Positions 8,362 to 16,481 of a stretch of DNA of 64,000 bases are shown piece after piece (within the stretch, counting starts at the first letter, position 1; the number at the start of each line of letters is the position of its first letter). The stretch is taken from the NCBI GenBank assembly GCA_910577095.1, contig CAJTLY010000006.1, positions 51,898-115,897 of the forward strand, written 5' to 3'. This DNA comes from an uncultured Alphaproteobacteria bacterium (lineage in GTDB: Bacteria > Pseudomonadota > Alphaproteobacteria > RF32 > CAG-239). A program made the translations under genes and the position numbers. A model generated the notes under the pieces. That model searched no databases and was not told the origin of the DNA. It saw only the letters and a program-made list of their open reading frames with translations.

Positions 8362-9624
8362 ATGAAAATATATCAAGTGGGCGGATGTGTCCGCGACCGG
8401 TTGCGGGGACAGCAGCCGCAAGACTATGACCATGTCGTGGTCGGTTCTTCGCCCGCCGAAATGCTTGAACACGGTTTTATTCAGGTGGGGCGCGATTTTC
8501 CGGTTTTTCTTCATCCCGAAACCAAACAGGAATATGCATTGGCGCGCAAAGAAATTAAAACCGGCAACCGTCACACCGATTTCAGGTTTATTTTCGATCC
8601 TTCGGTAACCTTGGAAGAAGATCTGGAACGACGCGATTTTACCTGCAACGCATTGGCGTTTGATCCTCAAACCGAGGAGATTATAGATCCTTTCGGCGGT
8701 GTCGACGATATAAAAAAGCGTATTTTACGGCATATTCACCGTGAACATTTCCAGGAAGACCCGTTGCGCATTTTGCGTCTGTGCCGTTTTGCCGCTCAGC
8801 TCGGTTATACCCCGGCGGCGGAAACCATGGAACTGGTTACAAAAATGACGGCCGACGGCATGCTTGACCATCTCACCCCCGAAAGAGTCTGGAAAGAATT
8901 GGAAAAAGCGCTCCGCTTCCCCGATTTTCCGCAATTTGTCCGCGTCGCCTGTCAATGCGGCGCCCTCAAAGCGATTCTGCCCGAGGTCGAAAAGCTCTGG
9001 CAAACACCTGAACGCACCGATTATCACCCCGAAGGCAACAGCGGCGAACACACCGTGATGACACTTGAACAAGCCGCCGATACTAACGCCATGGTCCGTT
9101 TTGCCCTGTTACTGCATGATATCGGCAAAACCGTTACTCCGGCCGAGATTCTTCCATCGCACCACAATCATGAACAAAACGGCTTGCCGCTGATCAGGCA
9201 GATCTGCAAACGCCTGCGCATTCCCAACCATTATCGCGATTTTGCCCTCATCGCCTGCCGTCTCCATATGAAACTCTGCAAAATTCCCGAAATGCGTGTG
9301 GGTACGCTGGTTGACTTCTGCGAAGACCTGGTCTGCCGCGGCGTATCGCATATGGACAATTATATTGAAGTCTGCCGCGCCGATATGCATGGCTGCAAAC
9401 GGCAAATTTCTCCAGAGGAAGATGCTGTTTTCGAACAAAATGCCGCTTTGCTGCGGCAAATCGGCAAATTTCTGGCCGACATCCGCGCCGCCGATATGCC
9501 CGGCTATTCTTCCCTGCCCAAAGACCACCGTTTCGGCGAGCTTTACCGGCAGTACCGAATCCGGCGGGTCCGCGAGTTTTTGACCGGTCTGCGGCAACAG
9601 ACCGGTACATTGCCGTTATCTTAA
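8362..9624 (+). CDS. cca: CCA tRNA nucleotidyltransferase with HD domain
   Basis: Adds or repairs the 3' CCA of tRNAs. 420 residues, the size of the multifunctional class-II enzyme. N-terminal nucleotidyltransferase: 'YQVGGCVRDRLRGQQPQDYDHVVVG' with the D-x-D metal pair, then 'RRDFTCNALAFDP', 'FGGVDDI' and 'EDPLRILRLCRFAAQLGY'. The HD phosphohydrolase domain follows: 'EHTVMTL..A' and 'LLHDIGKTVTP...HHNHEQNG'. The stop overlaps the 3' end of the convergent autotransporter gene by a few bases. Confidence 0.92.
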   Translation: MKIYQVGGCVRDRLRGQQPQDYDHVVVGSSPAEMLEHGFIQVGRDFPVFLHPETKQEYALARKEIKTGNRHTDFRFIFDPSVTLEEDLERRDFTCNALAFDPQTEEIIDPFGGVDDIKKRILRHIHREHFQEDPLRILRLCRFAAQLGYTPAAETMELVTKMTADGMLDHLTPERVWKELEKALRFPDFPQFVRVACQCGALKAILPEVEKLWQTPERTDYHPEGNSGEHTVMTLEQAADTNAMVRFALLLHDIGKTVTPAEILPSHHNHEQNGLPLIRQICKRLRIPNHYRDFALIACRLHMKLCKIPEMRVGTLVDFCEDLVCRGVSHMDNYIEVCRADMHGCKRQISPEEDAVFEQNAALLRQIGKFLADIRAADMPGYSSLPKDHRFGELYRQYRIRRVREFLTGLRQQTGTLPLS

Positions 9625-12563
9625 TTAAAAGTCCAGTTAAACCCAAGCATCAGCCGATAATCGGTTTCGGCGTTCTTTTGATGATCCGGATTAAGACGCA
9701 TGTCAAATTCGGCTTTGAAGTTCATGTCTTCGTTGATTTCGCGGGCATGATAAAGAGCAAATTTGTACTCGCGCGCCTCCGGTTTCAAACTGGCCGAAAA
9801 CTGCTCCCGATAAACCCGGTCGGAGTAATTGTCACGGCCGGCCGGCAGATTGAAGCGGGCGCTGCCGCTGTAAATCCGCAGCGGCGACGATATCTGCAAC
9901 CCGACTACATCGGTTTTATTATAGCGGTAATGACCGTCCAACGCAAAACTGTCACTGGCCAGACGACTGGTCTGCATCAGGTTCGAGGCCAAACGGCCGC
10001 CGTCGGTCCATCCCTGATAGTAAGCGCCGCTCAAAAACAAATTGCGCAGCGGCGACCAACTCAATTTCAAACCTGCATAATAAGTGTTGGAATCGCCGAC
10101 GTCAAAACCGCCGGTACCGTTCAAACCAAGCAAGGCACCGTCTTCGTACAAGACCCCGCTCATGGCGGTAACCGTCAACCGATCGGTCGCCTGAAACGAC
10201 ACCGCCGAATCGAAAGCATAGGCCCGATTGTCAAAATCACGGTCATTTTCATCGCGGCTGCCGTCATACAAACCGTTTTCACCGGTCGAAAATCCCATCG
10301 TAATGCCGAGCGAGGAAACCGGATTATAACGATTATAAACACCATAAGCCGCATTCATGGCCAAAAACGGGTTGGAGAGCGTTTTATCAAAATAGTTTTG
10401 ATTATTGTAGGCGGTATTTTCGGTATAATAAAAACCGGTGGTATTTTGATTTCCCGTATATTCAACTTCCATCGTTCCCAAACCGCCGGCCGAAGTCTTC
10501 ATCACCGCCGGTGCGTAAGCAAAGGCCAAATTGCCGCCCGATCGAACGGTCTGCTTGGGCTGATAGCGCGAAAAGGCATACAGGTCGTTCTTGAAATTGC
10601 GGTCATTGTTATGAGTAGCATGGACAAACGACGCCATCGGCATCGCAAACGGACGTTTATATTTGTCAAATACGGTAACCGAGCGCGGCATTTTGGCCAT
10701 CATCGCACTTTTGAAAACCGCCGGTACCGTCATTGTGGTAGCCTTTGCCAGCACACCGGCTCCGTTGACGGATTCTCCGGTCGGAACCTCGACATCGCCC
10801 TGAGGCCGCGTCGCCGCTCCGAGATTGAGCTGCCCGTGTCCGTAAATTTCATCGACACCCGGCGCCCCTAAATCGTCGGCGGTTTCAAAAATCAACTGCA
10901 CCACTTCCTGCGGCGTCATATAAGGATAAGCTCCCATCAAAAAGGCAATGCTTCCGGTCACTACCGGCGCCGCCATCGAAGTACCGTCCTTAATGCCGTA
11001 ACCGCCGGTCACCGACGACATGATATCGGTACCCGGCGCGGCAATACAATAGTCTTTCGCCGCACCGCAGGCGTTGGAATAATCCGCCAGTTCCAGCGTT
11101 TTTTCCGACGCCGAAGAACCGAGAGCAACCACGGTTACAAATAAATTTTTCAAAGAATCTTTAAATTCGTCAAGCAACGGAATACCGTTCATGATCCCCG
11201 GCTGTTCATAACTTTCGTTGCCGGCCGAAAAAACAAAAACAACCTGGCTCTCCGCCTGATAACGGGCAGCTTCCAGCGCGTCTTTGATCGCCGATGCATG
11301 TTGTTTGATCGTCGAAGCGTTGTAGACGTCGTTGGCATCAATACCCAAACTGAAGTTGATCACTTTAGCGCCGTCGCTGATCAGTTCCTCAACCGGTACG
11401 TCCATCGGTGACATCATGTCCCAGCGGGCCGCAGTCAGCTGCGCATTTTCAAAAGCGACGCCGTGCATATAATTGCCGTCCCGGTTAGCGGCGATAATCC
11501 CGGCAACGTGGGTTCCGTGTTGTTGCGACGGATCGCTTCCCGGATAAAATCCGATCGAGCTTTGCGACAAATTTTCCCAATCGTAACCGTCTTCATATTT
11601 GGAAGCCCAGGCATCATATTTCGCTTTGCTGCCGTCATCAATCCGGGTCAGGTAAACATCCCCTTCGCTGGTAACCAGATAAGTGACGTTTTGATAAGTG
11701 GTGCCGCCGACTTTATACGAACTTGCCCACTTCCAGCAATTGACCGAATTGCCGCTTTTGGAACAGGGACCGTAGTCAAAATTGTGCCCGGTGACCGATT
11801 TTCCCGCAAATTCGGGATGAGCGCCGTACACGCCGCTGTCAACGATACCGACTTTTACCGGCGCCAAACCGGATTTGAGACCGCCGGTGCCGTTTGCGGT
11901 ATAAAAACGCGCATAAGCTTCCGCGGCATTGATATGACGGAGGAAACCGCCGTCGTTATATTCGGCGTTTTTAAAATAATCGGCACTTAACGGCTGATCT
12001 TCGCCGGGATCGGGTTCGCCTTCGCCGCCGCCTTCAATAACACCGCCGCCCTCGCCGCTGCCGCCGCCTTCGCCACCGCCCGGACCGGAACCGCCCCCTT
12101 CACCGCCGCCGCTGCCTGAGTTTCCGCTGTTGCTGCCGCTGCCGCCGCCACCGCCACCGCCACCGCTGGCGGCAATCGCAACGCCCCCGCCGATCAAAAC
12201 CGCAGCGCCGAGGTATGTGGTCGGGCCGACTTCCCAAACAAATTTATCGGAACGTACCGGATGCGCCGCCGCTTCCAGTCTTTTGACACAAGCATGGTCG
12301 GGATTGGCTCCCATCTGACGAAGCAAGGCATAAGCTTTGCGGTCTTTGCGCACAATGGCGGTACAAAGCGGCGTATTTCCTCTGGCATCCGTCGCGTCAA
12401 GAGAGTAGCCGTTGCGTTTCAGGCGTTCGAGCGCAAGTTTGTTGCCAAACCGGGCATGATTATATATTGAAGCAGACAAGGCCTCGGCATCAATCGCGGC
12501 GTCTGCGGTATGCATAAAGCATACGGCAACGGCAACCATTCCCAGCAATTTACAAATTTTCAT
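9621..12563 (-). CDS. subtilisin-family (S8) autotransporter protease
   Basis: Large secreted serine protease, about 980 residues. Start at 12563 gives a signal peptide MKICKLLGMVAVAVCFMHTA. Residues of roughly 30-90 look like ankyrin-type repeats (DARGNTPLCTAIVRKDRKAYALLRQMGANPD). A hydrophobic patch and a Gly/Ser/Glu-rich linker (about 70 residues) follow. The S8 protease domain has all three triad motifs: 'VGIVDSGVYGAHPEF' (Asp), 'HGTHVAGIIAA' (His) and 'GTSMAAPVVTG' (Ser). The last 300 or so residues are aromatic-rich beta strands ending 'LMLGFNWTFN', the autotransporter barrel. It is likely surface displayed or released. The ankyrin-like N-terminus is unusual for this class. Confidence 0.88.
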   Translation of the reverse strand: MKICKLLGMVAVAVCFMHTADAAIDAEALSASIYNHARFGNKLALERLKRNGYSLDATDARGNTPLCTAIVRKDRKAYALLRQMGANPDHACVKRLEAAAHPVRSDKFVWEVGPTTYLGAAVLIGGGVAIAASGGGGGGGGSGSNSGNSGSGGGEGGGSGPGGGEGGGSGEGGGVIEGGGEGEPDPGEDQPLSADYFKNAEYNDGGFLRHINAAEAYARFYTANGTGGLKSGLAPVKVGIVDSGVYGAHPEFAGKSVTGHNFDYGPCSKSGNSVNCWKWASSYKVGGTTYQNVTYLVTSEGDVYLTRIDDGSKAKYDAWASKYEDGYDWENLSQSSIGFYPGSDPSQQHGTHVAGIIAANRDGNYMHGVAFENAQLTAARWDMMSPMDVPVEELISDGAKVINFSLGIDANDVYNASTIKQHASAIKDALEAARYQAESQVVFVFSAGNESYEQPGIMNGIPLLDEFKDSLKNLFVTVVALGSSASEKTLELADYSNACGAAKDYCIAAPGTDIMSSVTGGYGIKDGTSMAAPVVTGSIAFLMGAYPYMTPQEVVQLIFETADDLGAPGVDEIYGHGQLNLGAATRPQGDVEVPTGESVNGAGVLAKATTMTVPAVFKSAMMAKMPRSVTVFDKYKRPFAMPMASFVHATHNNDRNFKNDLYAFSRYQPKQTVRSGGNLAFAYAPAVMKTSAGGLGTMEVEYTGNQNTTGFYYTENTAYNNQNYFDKTLSNPFLAMNAAYGVYNRYNPVSSLGITMGFSTGENGLYDGSRDENDRDFDNRAYAFDSAVSFQATDRLTVTAMSGVLYEDGALLGLNGTGGFDVGDSNTYYAGLKLSWSPLRNLFLSGAYYQGWTDGGRLASNLMQTSRLASDSFALDGHYRYNKTDVVGLQISSPLRIYSGSARFNLPAGRDNYSDRVYREQFSASLKPEAREYKFALYHAREINEDMNFKAEFDMRLNPDHQKNAETDYRLMLGFNWTFN

Positions 12564-12714
12564 ACGGCATTCCCCAACCACTAAAATGTTTAAAAACATA
12601 CTTATCATAAATGACAATCGTTAAAATGTCAAAATAATTCCCGGTTTCCGGGTAACGGTGCTTTAAATTGTCAAACCGGGAATTATATAAGGATTAATAT
12701 TTTTTAAACAGAAA

Positions 12715-12742
12715 TTGACAAATTAGAAAAAAAGATTATAGT
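12715..12742 (+). promoter_or_regulatory. sigma70-like promoter for the lipoprotein gene
   Basis: Perfect TTGACA at 12715-12720 and TATAGT at 12737-12742 with a 16-base spacer, about 60 bases ahead of the lipoprotein start. The rest of the 240-base gap between the divergent autotransporter and lipoprotein genes is AT-rich with no other clear site. Confidence 0.65.
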
Positions 12743-12803
12743 AGGTTTAAATTTTTACTAATCCGTTTATATTGCAACTATAAGTTAACGAAAGAGAAAA
12801 ACC

Positions 12804-13457
12804 ATGAAAAAGTTATTTGTATTTTCCCTGCTTTTCTTTGTCGGTGCATGTGCACAGGGCTCCATCTACAAAGGTTATGATCAGGACTGCAACAGCCATT
12901 TTTATTCCGGGAAGTCCTGCCCGACCAAAAAAGAAGTCAAAAAAGAAGAACCCAGACAGCCTGAAAAAGTTTATGTATATAAAGAAAGACCGCAGCAACG
13001 TCGCATCACACTGGTTGCCCAGCGGCCCGCTTATGTCGTTCAACAACAGGTTCCGGTAACCGCGGTTACGGTACCTGCGCCGGTAACAACGGTCACCGTT
13101 CCCGCTCCGGCACCGGCTCCGGTCGTTAACGGCTGCAACGGCTGCGCCCCGGTTGTCAGACAAACCCGTGAACCGGTTGAAGTCATTTACAAAAAAGTGA
13201 CTTATACCACGGTTTACGAACCGAAAACCACTTCGACCGTTTCGTATGAAAAAGAACCGGTTGTCAACCAAAAGGTCGTCAGCACGACTCAGGTCGTTGC
13301 CCAACCGGAAGTCAAAACCGTTGTAACCACCCAACCGCAGCAGGTAAAAACCGTTGTAACCACGACCAGCAAACCGGCTGTCGAAAAAGTGTCCTACACG
13401 ATCGAGAACACCCGTGCCGCGGCACCGAGCGAACTTCTGATCGAAGAAATCAAATAA
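12804..13457 (+). CDS. repeat-rich lipoprotein of unknown function
   Basis: 217 residues, no family recognised. MKKLFVFSLLFFVGAC is a lipoprotein signal with Cys 16 as the lipidation site. After a short Cys-containing head (DQDCNSHFYSGKSCPTKKE) the protein is low complexity, made of Val/Thr/Pro-rich repeats such as 'VTVPAPVTTVTVPAPAPAP' and 'VKTVVTTQPQQVKTVVTTTSKP', probably an extended stalk. CNGCAPV adds a further Cys pair. The charged tail is SELLIEEIK. Own promoter and terminator. Possibly an envelope spacer or cell-surface stalk; this is inference from composition only. Confidence 0.75.
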   Translation: MKKLFVFSLLFFVGACAQGSIYKGYDQDCNSHFYSGKSCPTKKEVKKEEPRQPEKVYVYKERPQQRRITLVAQRPAYVVQQQVPVTAVTVPAPVTTVTVPAPAPAPVVNGCNGCAPVVRQTREPVEVIYKKVTYTTVYEPKTTSTVSYEKEPVVNQKVVSTTQVVAQPEVKTVVTTQPQQVKTVVTTTSKPAVEKVSYTIENTRAAAPSELLIEEIK

Positions 13458-13476
13458 AGCTTCTTCTTTCGTGTCA

Positions 13477-13500
13477 ACCCCCGCTCCGGCGGGGGTTTTT
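13477..13500 (+). terminator. intrinsic terminator
   Basis: CCCCCGC, loop TCCG, GCGGGGG then TTTTT, directly downstream of the lipoprotein gene. Confidence 0.9.
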
Positions 13501-13593
13501 CATATCATAAACGCCTTTTTGCCTCATCGGCCGCCTGCTTTTTATTTGCTTTTTTATTCCGAAACGTTACAATGACATCAAAGGAGAAAACTT

Positions 13594-14442
13594 ATGACAG
13601 TCGTTCGTGTTGCCGCCAAGGCTTTTATTATCCGCAACAATAGCTTTTTACTGTTGGAACGACGCCGGTCAGACTCCGAACATCACCCCGAATATGACAT
13701 TCCCGGCGGCGGCATTGAAAATGACGAAACCTATCTGCAGGCTCTGGAACGCGAAATTGCCGAAGAAACCGGACTTAAGGCCAACATCAGACAGCCGCTG
13801 CGGGCATGGAACTATTCGGAAAAAAAAGGAGAAATGCTCTACGGAGTCACTTTTGCCGCCGATTACGTTTCCGGAACGGTGCGCCTTTCCGATGAACATC
13901 AGTCGTGGCAATGGATCGATTTTGACAATTTGGAAACGCTTGACCTGCCGCGTTGGATCAAAGAAGAAGCCCGGCTGGCCGCTCAAATCAACATCCCCGC
14001 TTCTCCTGCCGTATACCAACCGCAGGTCACCCGGACCCATAAAGGCGTTTACGGAATTGTCCGCAACGCTTGCGGCCGACTGCTGGTGATTCGCAAACGC
14101 CGCGGTCCTTACAGCGGTCGGTTTGACTTGCCCGGCGGATCTCCCGAAAGCGGGGAAAGCGAAATTGAAACGCTTGCGCGCGAACTTCTTGAAGAAACCG
14201 GCTGCCGTCTTCTCAACACCGAAAAACGCCGTCAGGAAACCGTTTTATTTACCGATTTTTATGAAGAAAACGGCCGTCCCGGATGCTTAAAACATACCGC
14301 CGTTTTGTTCGACTGCACCGTAGAAGGCAGCCCCGACGATCACATTAACGATCTCGATTCCGACGGCGCGTTGTGGATGGATGAACAGCAAATCAACGCC
14401 CGTAACGCTTCTCCTCTGGTTCAATTGGCACTCAAAAAATGA
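13594..14442 (+). CDS. tandem double Nudix hydrolase
   Basis: 282 residues with two complete Nudix domains in one chain. The first Nudix box starts 'GGGIENDETYLQALEREI' and continues AEETGL; the second starts 'GGSPESGESEIETLAREL' and continues LEETGC. Both keep the R-E-x-x-E-E-x-G metal-binding core, so both could hydrolyse nucleoside-diphosphate-linked compounds. The second domain is preceded by 'GVYGIVRNACGRLLVIRKRRGPYSGRFDLPGG'. The gene overlaps the next by 4 bases (ATGA). Substrate unknown; nucleotide-pool cleaning is a family-based guess. Confidence 0.85.
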   Translation: MTVVRVAAKAFIIRNNSFLLLERRRSDSEHHPEYDIPGGGIENDETYLQALEREIAEETGLKANIRQPLRAWNYSEKKGEMLYGVTFAADYVSGTVRLSDEHQSWQWIDFDNLETLDLPRWIKEEARLAAQINIPASPAVYQPQVTRTHKGVYGIVRNACGRLLVIRKRRGPYSGRFDLPGGSPESGESEIETLARELLEETGCRLLNTEKRRQETVLFTDFYEENGRPGCLKHTAVLFDCTVEGSPDDHINDLDSDGALWMDEQQINARNASPLVQLALKK

Positions 14443-14966
14443 AAATACTCATCATCGGCATGCTCGGTTCGGGAAAATCGACTCTGGCTTATGAACTCAG
14501 TCGTCATTTTTCGCTGCCGCGTCTCAATTTGGACGAAGTCTCCCGCGACCCTCAGACCGGCGCCTATCGCAGTGACGAAGACTGCCGCCGCCGCATAGAC
14601 GAATTTGCCCGCCGCTGTTCCGACTGGGTGGCCGAAGGTTCTCAGCAAAAGTTATATTGCCGGCTTTCCCCGGACCTGATTATCCATACCGATGTTTCAC
14701 GATTTATCGCGGCATGGCGTTTCACCCGGCGTTTTTTCAAAGCCTACCGGCTGATCGGAAAGAACGTCGATCCCAATTTGCCGGTTCAGCCTTATCACTA
14801 CCGCCGCCCGACCGTGACCAAAATTTTACAGTGGGACCGTTGCAACGGCGTTCTTAATCGTGAGATTAAAGAATATACGGCTTCGATTGCTCTCCCGGTT
14901 ATCAAAATAAAATCACGCCGCGACTATCCCGCATTGTTCCGCCGGCTAAAACATTTTACCGATTGA
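14439..14966 (+). CDS. P-loop nucleotide kinase-like protein (FlaR type)
   Basis: 175 residues starting with a Walker A 'IIGMLGSGKSTLA' right at the N-terminus, then 'LPRLNLDEV', 'WVAEGSQQKLYCRLSPDLIIHTDVSRFIAAWRFTRRFFKAYR'. This order matches the small adenylate-kinase-like proteins annotated as FlaR or 'DNA topology modulation protein', for which no clear activity is known. Translation is coupled to the Nudix gene by a 4-base overlap, suggesting related nucleotide metabolism. Confidence 0.7.
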   Translation: MKILIIGMLGSGKSTLAYELSRHFSLPRLNLDEVSRDPQTGAYRSDEDCRRRIDEFARRCSDWVAEGSQQKLYCRLSPDLIIHTDVSRFIAAWRFTRRFFKAYRLIGKNVDPNLPVQPYHYRRPTVTKILQWDRCNGVLNREIKEYTASIALPVIKIKSRRDYPALFRRLKHFTD

Positions 14967-15024
14967 ATCGGCCGCAAACGACATTATATGATAATCAGTC
15001 AGTCATTCAAACCGGAGAAATCGG

Positions 15025-15900
15025 ATGAGTATATCACAGGCCATTTTCGCTGCCGGCTGTTTTTGGGGAATTCAGGCAGTTTTTGACAGTGTCCCCGGCG
15101 TTGTTTCAACCACTGTCGGCTATACCGGCGGCAAAACCGAAAATCCCGGTTATCGGGAGGTGTGCAACGGTGATACCGGCCATGCCGAAGCCGTAAAAAT
15201 TCTTTATGACACCGATTTTGTCAGTTACGAGCAACTGCTTGATATCTTTTTTGCCAACCACAATCCGACCACGCTCAATCGTCAGGGGCCGGACGTCGGC
15301 GATCAGTACCGATCGGCAATATTCTATCTTACCACCGAACAGCAACAAGAGGCACTCGATAAAATCGAAGAGTTAAACCAAAACAAAGCTTACCCTTCTC
15401 CGATCGTTACTCAAGTGGTTCCGGCCGCCGAGTTTTATCCCGCGGAACAATACCACCAGAAATACCTTGCCAAGCAGGGACGGAGCTGCTGTTCCGCCGA
15501 CAAACCGCCGCTCAAACGCAGTGACGAAGAGTGGAAAAAACGCCTTACCCCGGAACAATATCGCATTTTGCGCCAAAAAGGCACCGAACCGGCTTTTTCC
15601 GGAAAATATCTGGAAGTTAAGGAAGACGGAACTTTCAGCTGCGCCGCTTGCGGAAACCCGATTTTCCGCGCCGGTGACAAATTCGATTCCGGCAGCGGCT
15701 GGCCCAGTTTTGACCGTGCGATTCCCGGCAGCACCAAAGTTTCGCCCGACTTCAGTCACGGAATGGTACGCGCCGAAGTCACCTGCGCCCGCTGCGGTTC
15801 CCATCTCGGCCATGTTTTCAATGACGGCCCCACCGCCACCGGCGCCCGCTATTGCATCAATTCCGGCGCCATGAATTTTGCCCCGCGCGAAAACAATTGA
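15025..15900 (+). CDS. msrAB: bifunctional methionine sulfoxide reductase A/B
   Basis: Fused MsrA-MsrB, 291 residues. MsrA half: 'FAAGCFWGIQAVFD' with catalytic Cys in GCFWG, 'VGYTGGKTENPGYREVCNGDTGHAEAV' and 'QYRSAIFY'. MsrB half: zinc pair CxxC in 'CAACGNP' and 'CARCGSHLGHVF', 'DSGSGWPSF', and the catalytic Cys in 'RYCINSGAMNF'. Together they reduce both S and R forms of methionine sulfoxide in oxidised proteins. No signal peptide, so cytoplasmic. ACCGGAGAAA lies just ahead of the start. Confidence 0.95.
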   Translation: MSISQAIFAAGCFWGIQAVFDSVPGVVSTTVGYTGGKTENPGYREVCNGDTGHAEAVKILYDTDFVSYEQLLDIFFANHNPTTLNRQGPDVGDQYRSAIFYLTTEQQQEALDKIEELNQNKAYPSPIVTQVVPAAEFYPAEQYHQKYLAKQGRSCCSADKPPLKRSDEEWKKRLTPEQYRILRQKGTEPAFSGKYLEVKEDGTFSCAACGNPIFRAGDKFDSGSGWPSFDRAIPGSTKVSPDFSHGMVRAEVTCARCGSHLGHVFNDGPTATGARYCINSGAMNFAPRENN

Positions 15901-15959
15901 CATAACCGTCAAACCCACTACAATTCCCGAAAACTCCAATATTTTTCGGAATCCGTGCC

Positions 15960-16424
15960 ATGGAAAACATCTTTCGCTACTCAATCAAAGCCATTATCAT
16001 TCACGAGGGCAAACTGTTGGTTGAAAGTTGTGATTACGGTCGCGGCCGTTTCTGCAAGCTGCCCGGCGGCGGACATCAATGGGGCGAAACCATGGAGCAG
16101 GCTTTGATCCGCGAATGCCGGGAAGAGCTCAATCTGGAAGTGCAACCGCTGCAACTGGTGCTGGCGCGCGACTACATCGCCAAAAACCATCATACCGTTG
16201 TTGACGAGCCTTGCTTTCATCAGGCCGAATTGATGTTCCGCTGTAAAGTGAACGACTTCTCACCCCTCGGCAACGGCTGCGAGCCGGACAGCGACGGCCA
16301 GCAGATTCTCTGGATTCCTCTTGATCGGTTGGAAGATTCCGATTTCGTCCCCAAAGCAATCATCCCTTATCTTAAAAATATTGACGCCATTCAACAAACG
16401 ATCGTTTTGGGCGATGTGAACTGA
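15960..16424 (+). CDS. Nudix hydrolase
   Basis: Single-domain Nudix protein of 154 residues. The Nudix box starts 'GGGHQWGETMEQALIREC' and continues REELNL, with an intact R-E-x-x-E-E core. The preceding 'KAIIIHEGKLLVESCDYGRGRFCKLPGGG' fits the usual beta strands. The substrate is unknown. It is the third Nudix domain within 3 kb, next to MsrAB. Confidence 0.85.
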   Translation: MENIFRYSIKAIIIHEGKLLVESCDYGRGRFCKLPGGGHQWGETMEQALIRECREELNLEVQPLQLVLARDYIAKNHHTVVDEPCFHQAELMFRCKVNDFSPLGNGCEPDSDGQQILWIPLDRLEDSDFVPKAIIPYLKNIDAIQQTIVLGDVN

Positions 16425-16451
16425 AGTTTTTTACTCTCTCTTTCAATGAAG

Positions 16452-16475
16452 ATGCCGCCGGTTTCCCGGCGGCAT
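16452..16475. terminator. hairpin between convergent genes
   Basis: ATGCCGCCGG, TTTC, CCGGCGGCAT: perfect 10-base-pair stem between the Nudix gene and the convergent RND gene. No T-run follows on either strand, so its terminator strength is uncertain. Confidence 0.55.
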
Positions 16476-16481
16476 TCCGAC

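Noticed and set aside
7387..8670. 427-codon minus-strand open frame
   Set aside because: It lies fully antisense to the WYL regulator and the start of cca, both of which have clear family motifs.
12130..12318. Plus-strand proline-rich open frame
   Set aside because: It is the antisense of the polyglycine linker in the autotransporter; no SD and no conservation clue.
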